Of a stretch of DNA of 13,290 nt, positions 1-6,274 are shown one piece after another. Under the pieces are notes generated by a model that did no database searches, was not told where the DNA came from, and saw only the letters and a program-made list of their open reading frames with translations. Source of the DNA: JAFAHZ01 sp035656415. GTDB taxonomy: Bacteria; Vulcanimicrobiota; Vulcanimicrobiia; Vulcanimicrobiales; Vulcanimicrobiaceae. The DNA lies in the NCBI GenBank assembly GCA_035656415.1, contig DASRSM010000269.1:1-13290 (forward strand). Direction: 5' to 3'. The translations under genes were made by a program, and so were the position numbers. Position 1 is the first letter of the stretch, and every line of letters begins with the position of its first letter.

Positions 1-742
1 CGTTCTTGCCGTCTTTTTTGAGATCGCCGACCTTCGTGTTGAGCATGATCTCGACGCCCTGCTTCTTGAGGATGCGTCCGAGCGTCTTACCGATCTCCGC
101 GTCGGTGCCGGTGAGAATCTGCGGCATCATCTCGACGACTAGCACTTTCGCACCTAAGCGCGCGTAGACGGTCGCGAACTCGAGACCGATGACGCCGCCG
201 CCGATAACGAGCAAATCTTTGGGAACGCGCTTAACCTGCACGGCGTCGTCCGAGTTGACGATCGTTTCGCCGTCGCGCGGCCACGCCTTCACGTCGACCG
301 GTGCGGAACCCGTCGCGATCACGACGTTCTGCGCCTTGATCGTGTCGGTGGTGCCGTCTTTCTTTTTTACCGAGATTTCGGTCGGGCTGACGAACGACGC
401 TTCGCCGTAAACGAACTCGACGTTGTTCGCTTTGAACAGCGTCTTGACGCCCGAGACGTTCGAGTTCACGACGTCGTTCTTGAACTTTGCGACGCCCTCA
501 CGATCGACGGTCGGCTTCGCGACGGTCAAGCCGATCGCGCCGGCATGTTCGATGTGGCGGATGACCTCGCCGACGTGCAGCAGCGCCTTGGTCGGGATGC
601 ATCCCCAGTTGAGGCAGACGCCGCCCACCTCATCGCGATCGACGCAAATAACTTTCTTTCCGATTTGTCCCAGCCGGATCGCGGCATGGTAGCCGCCGGG
701 GCCGGCGCCGATGACGATTGCGTCAACCTGATGTTCAGCCAA
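1..742 (-). CDS. lpdA: Dihydrolipoamide dehydrogenase (E3), N-terminal 247 residues, cut by window edge
   Basis: Flavoprotein disulfide reductase that re-oxidises dihydrolipoyl groups of 2-oxoacid dehydrogenase complexes (or the glycine cleavage system) with NAD+, in the cytoplasm. Seen: an FAD-binding GAGPGG motif at residues 12-17, the redox disulfide in GGVCLNWGCIPTK (Cys43 and Cys48), an IATGSAP motif (ATG at 143-145), and the second dinucleotide fold GGGVIG at 181-186. Family members are about 460-480 residues, so roughly the C-terminal half, with the dimer interface and the catalytic His-Glu pair, lies to the left of position 1. The start is TTG at 742, chosen because AGGAG (754-750) sits 7 bases upstream and the protein begins only a few residues before the FAD fold. 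It diverges from the MocR-type gene across a 100-base gap. Which 2-oxoacid complex it serves cannot be told from here. Confidence 0.95.
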   Translation of the reverse strand, partial: MAEHQVDAIVIGAGPGGYHAAIRLGQIGKKVICVDRDEVGGVCLNWGCIPTKALLHVGEVIRHIEHAGAIGLTVAKPTVDREGVAKFKNDVVNSNVSGVKTLFKANNVEFVYGEASFVSPTEISVKKKDGTTDTIKAQNVVIATGSAPVDVKAWPRDGETIVNSDDAVQVKRVPKDLLVIGGGVIGLEFATVYARLGAKVLVVEMMPQILTGTDAEIGKTLGRILKKQGVEIMLNTKVGDLKKDGKN

Positions 743-749
743 GTTTGTG

Positions 750-754
750 CTCCT
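750..754 (-). promoter_or_regulatory. Ribosome binding site of lpdA
   Basis: AGGAG read on the minus strand, 7 bases before the TTG at 742. It decides the start of the dihydrolipoamide dehydrogenase, because no ATG lies near the beginning of the FAD-binding fold. Confidence 0.75.
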
Positions 755-830
755 ACGTGTGAGTGCTCTACCGCTAAGATGGGGCGAACAGTGATTTCCG
801 TTTCAGAGGCGCCCCCGCCTGGCCCCGCCA

Positions 831-844
831 ATGGACTAGTCCAT
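831..844. promoter_or_regulatory. Perfect 14-bp palindrome over the start codon of the MocR-type gene; candidate operator
   Basis: ATGGACTAGTCCAT is a perfect inverted repeat with no spacer. It includes the first two bases of the regulator's ATG (843) and lies about 90 bases upstream of the divergent lpdA start. The half-site TGGACTA resembles, from memory, the CTGGACYTAA boxes reported for the MocR-family regulator TauR. Placement over the start codon would suit self-repression. That it is an operator is inference: MocR sites are often direct repeats, and a single 14-bp palindrome can arise by chance. Confidence 0.4.
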
Positions 845-2300
845 GGCGACCGTTGGACTGCTGCCGGAGCTCGACCGGGATTCGATCGTTCCGCTCTACC
901 GGCAAATCTACGAGCACTTGCGTGAGGCGATTCTGACCGGCACACTTCCGGAGTCGACCCGCCTGCCGCCCGAGCGCAACATGGCCGAGAAGCTCAACGT
1001 CAACCGCAGCACGGTCGTACACGCCTACCGCGAGCTGGTTGCCGACGGCCTCATCGAGCAGCGGGTGGGGTCGGGATCCCGGGTCGTGCCGCAGCTGCGG
1101 GCGGGTCAGCCCGAGCGCTCGGCTGCTGTGCCCTGGTGGGTCACCCTGCCCCCGTGGCGGGTCGGCGAGTTCCCCAACGTTCTGGGCGAGCTGGCGGCAA
1201 AACAGGAGAGCGGGCGGATCTCGTTCGTGCAGGGCGTCGCTCCCGACGAACCGTCGCCGCTCGGCGAGCTCGCGAAGTCGTTCGGTCACGTCGCGCGCGA
1301 TCCGCGCTTCGTCCTCTCGTACGGCGACTCGGAAGGCTACGAGCCGCTGCGCGCGGCGATCGCTGCGCGGATGAACGCGCGCGGCGCGACCACCGTCACG
1401 CGCAACGGCGTCATCGTGCTCACCGGTTCGACGCAAGGCATCGCGATCGTCGCCCAGAGCTTAGCGGAGCCCGGCGACGAGATCATCGTCGAATCGCCTT
1501 CGTATCCTGGCGCGCTGCAAGTCTTTCAGATCAACGGTCTGCGCGCGATTCCGGTACAGGTCGACGACGAAGGCATGCGCGTGGATCACGTCGAGGCGAT
1601 CTTACGGACGCGCCGTCCACGCTTCATCTATACGATGCCGTCGCTGCACAATCCGACGAACGCGACCATGAACGCCGATCGACGCGAACGTTTGGCGACG
1701 ATCGCCAAACGCGCCGGCGTTCCGATCGTCGAAGACGATCCGTACGGTCCGCTCGCGCCGGAATCCGGACCCCCGCTGGTCGCGCTGGCTCCCGATTACG
1801 TCGTGTACTTGTCGACGTTTTCGAAAACGATCGCACCGAGCTTGCGCGTCGGCTGGCTCGTCGCACCGCGGACGATTCTGGAACGGCTGCTACTGCGCAA
1901 GCAAGCGTACGACATGGCGACCAGTCTGTACGTTCAGGCTGCGGTAAACGATTATTTGGAACGCGGTTACGACGCGCACATCGAGCAGCTTCGCGAGGAG
2001 CTGCAGCTGCGGCGTAAGCTCGCAGACGAAGCGATCGCGCGTTACTGGCCGGCATCGCTCAAGGCGGGCGGCCCTTCGGGCGGATTCTACCTATGGATAA
2101 CGACGCCGCGCGAAGTTCGCGCGCGCGCGCTGCTCGACGCCGCCGAACGCCGCGGCGCGTCGTTTCTGTTCGGCGAAGCGTTTTTCGCAAGTTCGGGAGG
2201 CGATCATCACTTTCGGCTGGCATTAACGGCCGTGACGCGCAAGGAAATCGGCGAAGGAATCCGTCGCATCGGCGAAGCGTTCGCGAGCTTGCGCGCGTGA
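843..2300 (+). CDS. MocR/PdxR-type transcriptional regulator (GntR winged helix fused to class I aminotransferase fold)
   Basis: PLP-sensing transcription factor, 485 residues, the usual size for the family. Seen: a GntR-type winged helix at about residues 15-82 (PLYRQIYEHLREAI, then LPPERNMAEKL and a recognition-helix stretch NRSTVVHAYREL). A linker is followed by a fold-type-I aminotransferase domain from about 125 to the end, with GSTQGI at 195-200, HNPTN at 269-273, EDDPYG at 297-302, the probable PLP lysine Lys328 in STFSKTIAP, and an FRLA arginine near 458. Family members use the aminotransferase domain to sense PLP or PLP-amino-acid adducts rather than for catalysis. The start is ATG 843; no SD is visible and an upstream ATG at 831 runs straight into TAG. 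The stop overlaps the mutY start (GTGA). The effector and targets (vitamin B6, taurine, GABA and others) cannot be fixed from sequence. Confidence 0.93.
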   Translation: MATVGLLPELDRDSIVPLYRQIYEHLREAILTGTLPESTRLPPERNMAEKLNVNRSTVVHAYRELVADGLIEQRVGSGSRVVPQLRAGQPERSAAVPWWVTLPPWRVGEFPNVLGELAAKQESGRISFVQGVAPDEPSPLGELAKSFGHVARDPRFVLSYGDSEGYEPLRAAIAARMNARGATTVTRNGVIVLTGSTQGIAIVAQSLAEPGDEIIVESPSYPGALQVFQINGLRAIPVQVDDEGMRVDHVEAILRTRRPRFIYTMPSLHNPTNATMNADRRERLATIAKRAGVPIVEDDPYGPLAPESGPPLVALAPDYVVYLSTFSKTIAPSLRVGWLVAPRTILERLLLRKQAYDMATSLYVQAAVNDYLERGYDAHIEQLREELQLRRKLADEAIARYWPASLKAGGPSGGFYLWITTPREVRARALLDAAERRGASFLFGEAFFASSGGDHHFRLALTAVTRKEIGEGIRRIGEAFASLRA

Positions 2301-3139
2301 CGCGCATCGCGCGCCGCCTGCTCGACTGGTACTCCGAGCACGGACGAGCGACGCTGCCGTGGCGCGTCGTTCGCGATCCGTACTATACGCTCGTGAGCGA
2401 GTTCATGCTGCAGCAGACGCAAGTCGATCGCGTGGTTCCAAAGTTCGAAGCGTTCGTCGAGCGCTTTCCGACCTTCGACGCGTTAGCGAATGCGTCGACC
2501 GCAGACGTTCTGCGCGCCTGGAAAGGCCTGGGGTACAACTCGCGCGCGGTACGGCTCAAACGCCTAGCGGAAGCGGTAATCGAGCGTTACGGCGGGCGCA
2601 TGCCGCAGGCGACGGACGAGCTGCTCGATCTTCCGGGAATCGGACCGTACACCGCTTCCGCAGTTCGCGCATTTGCATTTAACGTCGACGATTTGCCCGT
2701 CGACACGAACGTGCGCCGTATCGCCGAGCGCGTAGGAAGCGACCTGAATCCGCCGCGCGGAAAGGCGCACGACTGGGCCTCGGCCCTTATGGACCTAGGT
2801 GCAACGGTTTGCAAGGCTCGCGCTCCAAGTTGTCTGCTCTGCCCGCTGCGCGGCGACTGTGCGTGGGCGCCGCTGGCGCCCGATTCGAGCGCGCCGGCGC
2901 AACGCAGGCGCGAGGATGCAGTTCCTTTCCAAAAGACTGCGCGATACGCGCGCGGCCGCGTCATCGACCGTTTGCGCGAGCTTCCGCCGGGCAAACGGAT
3001 CTCGTTTCTCGATCTGCATCGCGACCTCGAGCCGCTGCTTCCGGGGCGCACCGTCGACGACGTTCGCGCGCTCGTCGTAGCGCTCGAGCGCGACGGTTTG
3101 ATCGCGCGCGACGGCGAGTCGCTGACGCTGGCCGATTAA
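2297..3139 (+). CDS. mutY: A/G-specific adenine DNA glycosylase MutY, short form without the usual NUDIX-like C-terminal domain
   Basis: Removes adenine mispaired with 8-oxoguanine in base excision repair. 280 residues from the GTG at 2297, which overlaps the regulator's TGA; the frame stays open further upstream, but the conserved protein begins at about residue 4. Seen: SEFMLQQTQV at 34-43 with catalytic Glu35, the helix-hairpin-helix DLPGIGPYTASAV at 111-123, the catalytic Asp136 region (VDTNVRRIAERVG), and a complete [4Fe-4S] ligand set Cys172-X6-Cys179-X2-Cys182-X5-Cys188. E. coli MutY is 350 residues with a MutT-like 8-oxoG-reading domain. Here the tail after residue 188 is about 90 residues, and its last 65 look like a winged helix (RGRVIDRLRELPPG ... 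LVVALERDGLIARDG), a form I associate with actinobacterial MutY. It is translationally coupled to the MocR-type gene and followed 9 bases later by the transporter. Confidence 0.93.
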   Translation: MTRIARRLLDWYSEHGRATLPWRVVRDPYYTLVSEFMLQQTQVDRVVPKFEAFVERFPTFDALANASTADVLRAWKGLGYNSRAVRLKRLAEAVIERYGGRMPQATDELLDLPGIGPYTASAVRAFAFNVDDLPVDTNVRRIAERVGSDLNPPRGKAHDWASALMDLGATVCKARAPSCLLCPLRGDCAWAPLAPDSSAPAQRRREDAVPFQKTARYARGRVIDRLRELPPGKRISFLDLHRDLEPLLPGRTVDDVRALVVALERDGLIARDGESLTLAD

Positions 3140-3148
3140 GATCCATTC

Positions 3149-4384
3149 GTGCGCGAGCTTTTCGAAGGCCGGCGCGGTCGCGTCGCCGCCGGTTTGTTGG
3201 TCTCCGAGTTCGTTGCCGCAACGCAAGGATTGGTGGTTGCGGCGATCATGCCGCGCGTCGTTGCCGACTTGCACGGACTGGGCGAGTACGCCCTCGCGTT
3301 CACCTCGTTCTTCGCGGCGTTCTTTCTGTTTCTGCCATTTGCCGGACCGTGGGCCGATCGTTTCGGACTTCGTCGCGTTCTCGCGGTCGCGTTGGGGCTT
3401 CTCGGCGCCGGCTTAGCGCTGGTCGCCGTTGCGCCGAATATGCCCACGTTCTTGGGCGCACGCTTCGTCGAAGGCGTCGGCGACGGTCTCGATTACGCAA
3501 TGTCGTTTACTGCGATCGCGAAATCGTTCCCCGATCATTTGCGAACGCGTATGATGTCGCTCAACGCGACCATGTGGGCCGTGCCGGGACTCATCGCGCC
3601 GGGGCTCGGGGCGTACGTTGCAACGCAGTTCGGATGGCGCTGGGCCTTTGCCGGTTTGCTCCCGCTGATCGTCGTAGCGGCGGTGCTGATTGTGCCGGCA
3701 GTCGAGCAGCAGCCGAGCGCGCAACGTACCGATCCTTTCGGCGCGCTGCGATTGCTGTTTTCGCGTGCGACGCTATTCGCGCGCGGCTCGATGCACGCGT
3801 CGCTCTTTGCATTTGCGTTATTGCATACCGCGTTCTTCGGCGCCGATGCGTACGTCGCACTCGCCCTCGTCGGCGTTCGCGGGCTCTCGCTGGAAGCGGC
3901 GAGCCTGTGCATCACCTCTGCCGTGCTGGGCTGGTCCGCCACGGCCCTGTTCGCGCCGTGGCTGCAAGAGCGGTGGGGCAGCGCGCGAGTCGTGACGATG
4001 GGAGCGATAGCGTGCGCTGTCGCAACGGCAGCGTTCGTCGCGGTCGCTTTGGGCTCGCCGATTTGGATTGCCTACGCGGCGTGGGTCCTCGCCGGCGCAG
4101 GTATGGGCTTCGCGTACCCGACCCTGTCGGCTGGCGTTTTTAGCGGCGCATCGGAAGGCCGTGAAGGCATCGTTTCTTCCGCGATGGGGCTTGCAGCGGT
4201 CGTCGGGCTGCTCGCAGGAACGTCGATTTGCGGCATACCGGTTGCCGTTGCGGCGCGATTGGGAACGCAGCTGCGCGATGCACTCGCCCTTACGTTTTTG
4301 CTTGCGACGCTCTTCGGCGTGGCGTTAGTCGCCGTCGCCGCCAAGACTATAGCTCGAGGAGCTCCAAGTCGCACGAAGCCGTAA
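3149..4384 (+). CDS. Major facilitator superfamily transporter, probable 12-TM exporter
   Basis: Inner-membrane secondary transporter of 411 residues. Seen: strongly hydrophobic segments along the whole length; a TM1 region VAATQGLVVAAIMPRVVADL; and MFS motif A between TM2 and TM3 at about 66-78 (GPWADRFGLRRVL, Asp70 and Arg71), followed by GARFVEGVGDGLDYA. A hydrophilic central stretch near 188-210 (EQQPSAQRTDP) divides two six-helix halves. The layout resembles drug/metabolite antiporters of the DHA type, but the substrate cannot be read from sequence. The start is GTG 3149, 9 bases after the mutY stop with no good SD, so expression probably relies on coupling to the upstream genes. Its last 38 bases overlap the 3' end of the convergent cysteine dioxygenase gene. 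Membership of the MocR-led operon suggests control by that regulator. Confidence 0.88.
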   Translation: MRELFEGRRGRVAAGLLVSEFVAATQGLVVAAIMPRVVADLHGLGEYALAFTSFFAAFFLFLPFAGPWADRFGLRRVLAVALGLLGAGLALVAVAPNMPTFLGARFVEGVGDGLDYAMSFTAIAKSFPDHLRTRMMSLNATMWAVPGLIAPGLGAYVATQFGWRWAFAGLLPLIVVAAVLIVPAVEQQPSAQRTDPFGALRLLFSRATLFARGSMHASLFAFALLHTAFFGADAYVALALVGVRGLSLEAASLCITSAVLGWSATALFAPWLQERWGSARVVTMGAIACAVATAAFVAVALGSPIWIAYAAWVLAGAGMGFAYPTLSAGVFSGASEGREGIVSSAMGLAAVVGLLAGTSICGIPVAVAARLGTQLRDALALTFLLATLFGVALVAVAAKTIARGAPSRTKP

Positions 4385-4868
4385 CGATACGGCTCTGGCG
4401 CGAACGCGCGTCGACGACCGTATACGTATGGATTGGTTCGGAATAGAGCTGCAGCGTGTACGCCGTCGCTGCGGTCGCGTTGCGCACGCGATGCAGTTCG
4501 CACGGACCGCCGCGATGATCGACGTCTCCTAAGCCGAGCGACATCTTTCCGGCGGGGCGCAGATCGACGACCGCGCTGCTTCCGTCCTCGTCGCGATCGA
4601 AGTTTTCAACCTCGAGCGCGCCTTCCATCATCAACACCCAGCAGTCGGACTTGCCGTGATCGTGAATCGGGCTTATCGATCCCGGCGACCAGCGCATCAC
4701 CACGACCTCGTAACGCGGTGCGCGTAAAAGCTGCGTTCGCGTGTACGCATAAGGGATCATTGGTAAACGCTCGCGATAACTTGCGAAACGCTGTGCGTAG
4801 CGTTGCATCGCGTCGAGAAATTCGTCGTCGCCCATCGCTTGCGCGAGGCGATCCATGCCGGCCGTCAC
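4347..4868 (-). CDS. Cysteine dioxygenase (cupin, thiol dioxygenase family)
   Basis: Mononuclear non-heme iron enzyme that converts cysteine and O2 to cysteine sulfinate. 173 residues, within the range of bacterial members. Seen: PIHDHGKSDCWVLMMEG with metal-ligand candidates His69 and His71 and a third, His126, in ELHRVRN; Tyr42 and Arg44 in AYTRTQL, where mammalian CDO has Tyr58 and Arg60. The Arg is the feature that separates cysteine from 3-mercaptopropionate dioxygenases, which have Gln there. Cys76 and Tyr142 (LQLYSEP) align with Cys93 and Tyr157 of the mammalian Cys-Tyr cofactor, whereas many bacterial enzymes have Gly at the Cys position. The GTG start at 4868 overlaps the flavoprotein stop (GTGA), so it is translationally coupled as the last gene of the operon. 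Activity on another thiol is possible. Confidence 0.88.
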   Translation of the reverse strand: MTAGMDRLAQAMGDDEFLDAMQRYAQRFASYRERLPMIPYAYTRTQLLRAPRYEVVVMRWSPGSISPIHDHGKSDCWVLMMEGALEVENFDRDEDGSSAVVDLRPAGKMSLGLGDVDHRGGPCELHRVRNATAATAYTLQLYSEPIHTYTVVDARSRQSRIVTASCDLELLEL

Positions 4869-6235
4869 GATGCTGCCTCCAGCGCCGCGTGCGAGCTTTC
4901 GCGTACGACGGTTCGAGCGATCGCAGCGGCCTGCTCGCGCGTCTCGGGTACTGCGGTGGTCTCGTAAAACAGCCCGCGCAGCGGCGGTCCCAGCGTAAAG
5001 ACGCGATCCACTTTGTTGCCCGCGGCGTCGACGACGTGGAGATCGGGTGTCGCTTCCAGCCCTAAATGCAGTTCGTCGGAACGAATCGTTCCACGACGAA
5101 TGAGATTCTGCACGAGGGGATGCCGCACACGCTCGTAGTCCCCGTTAGGGCCGGTACAATTGATCGCGCAAGAAACCACGAAACTGCTCATTCCCCGCGG
5201 ACCTTGAAGTTCCACCCTAATGCGCCGATCCGGAGTCTCGGTCGCTTCCCGGATTCGTCCGCGATGGCTAACGAGCCGTCCCTCGCGGCGCATCCGTTCG
5301 CACGCTACGGCGGTCTTCGGCGGAACGCGATAGCGATGGATCGCCCAGAAGACTTCGAGGTGGCGCAGGAAGCGTTTGCGTTCGCGAACGTTCCACGACG
5401 TCCAAATGTCGCCCGATACGGGCCGAATAGCCTCGACGACGTCGCGCCAATCTCCGCCGCGCGCCGAGTGCGCTCGCGCTGCGGCGCGCAGCGAACGCAA
5501 CAGAGCGTACGGCGTCTGCGTCTGCAGAGCTAGCTGCGACGGATCGAGCGCGCGAGCGAACGGGTTTTCAACGCACGGCGACAGGCCGCGGCGCGACACG
5601 AGATGCAAGGTCCCCTCAAAGCCGCGCTCGTCGAGGAGCGCGGCTGTATCCATTGCCGTCAAGCCGTTGCCGACGATCAGCATATCGCCGCGAAGGTGCG
5701 CCGCACCGGGGTCGAAACGCCACGGATCGGCGACGAAGCCCGCGTGCCGGTGGAGCGCTTGCGGCAGAAACGCGTAATCCGGTGGAAAGTTTCCTAAGGC
5801 CAACACGACGTGGCGCGCGGCGCGTTCGCCGCCGTGCGCGTCGACGACCGTAAAGTATTCGCCGTCCGCAACGACGTCGACGACTTCGGCGCGCAACGTT
5901 TCGAATTCGGGACGGAGGTCGAGCGCTTCACGAAGGCGCTCGCGAAGATAGCGTCCGAACGTCCGGCGCGAGATCAAAGCGGATTCGGGTTCGGTGCGCA
6001 GCCACTTGACGAGATGTTGTTTGTCACCGGAAACGGCGCTCATTGCGCGCGCCGTGCCGTTCATGTAAAGCCGGTCCGTGGGTGGTGCGTAGGCGCTGCC
6101 GGGCCCAGGTTCGGCCGCGTCGATCAGGAGCGCGCGAAAACCCGGCGGGGCCAGCAGTGCAAGCTCTGCGGCGACCGTCGTCCCGGCAAGTCCCCCGCCG
6201 ACGATGACTGCGTCGAAGAGCTGGCCCGAATCCAT
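4865..6235 (-). CDS. FAD/NAD(P)-binding oxidoreductase, COG4529 / YdhS-like flavoprotein
   Basis: Predicted cytoplasmic flavoprotein, reaction unknown. 456 residues from ATG 6235. Seen: an N-terminal FAD fold with FDAVIVGGGLAGT (Gly13-Gly15), a PGPGSAYAPP loop and the RLYMNGTARAMS stretch typical of this family; a second dinucleotide-binding segment DMLIVGNGLTAMDTAALL at about 185-200; a NCTGPNGDY motif near 360; and a C-terminal GPPLRGLFYETTAVPETREQ. The two folds are arranged as in flavin monooxygenases and N-hydroxylases, so hydroxylation or S-oxidation is possible. An in-frame TTG at 6274, abutting the upstream stop, would add 13 residues. I prefer the ATG because the TTG lies inside a hairpin and neither has a clear SD. 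It sits between the TPR/ATP-grasp gene and the cysteine dioxygenase, in one operon with both. Confidence 0.85.
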   Translation of the reverse strand: MDSGQLFDAVIVGGGLAGTTVAAELALLAPPGFRALLIDAAEPGPGSAYAPPTDRLYMNGTARAMSAVSGDKQHLVKWLRTEPESALISRRTFGRYLRERLREALDLRPEFETLRAEVVDVVADGEYFTVVDAHGGERAARHVVLALGNFPPDYAFLPQALHRHAGFVADPWRFDPGAAHLRGDMLIVGNGLTAMDTAALLDERGFEGTLHLVSRRGLSPCVENPFARALDPSQLALQTQTPYALLRSLRAAARAHSARGGDWRDVVEAIRPVSGDIWTSWNVRERKRFLRHLEVFWAIHRYRVPPKTAVACERMRREGRLVSHRGRIREATETPDRRIRVELQGPRGMSSFVVSCAINCTGPNGDYERVRHPLVQNLIRRGTIRSDELHLGLEATPDLHVVDAAGNKVDRVFTLGPPLRGLFYETTAVPETREQAAAIARTVVRESSHAALEAAS

Positions 6236-6256
6236 GGCTCTATGTATATCGGCCGC

Positions 6257-6274
6257 TTGGCCGGTATCGGCCAA
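6257..6274 (-). repeat. Intercistronic hairpin between the ATP-grasp and flavoprotein genes
   Basis: TTGGCCG and CGGCCAA form a perfect 7-bp stem with a 4-base loop, placed directly after the TAG of the ATP-grasp gene and before the preferred ATG of the flavoprotein. There is no T-run, so it is not a standard terminator. It could stabilise or process the mRNA, or tune translation of the next gene. It also covers the alternative TTG start. Confidence 0.45.

Noticed and set aside
774..1436. 220-codon minus-strand open frame opposite the MocR-type gene
   Set aside because: It overlaps the winged-helix coding part, has no recognisable motif, and would lie across the lpdA promoter region.
2809..4143. 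Long open frame on the plus strand overlapping mutY and the transporter
   Set aside because: The product is about one third Arg with no domain, as expected from the wrong frame of GC-rich coding DNA. The transporter frame gives a clear membrane protein.
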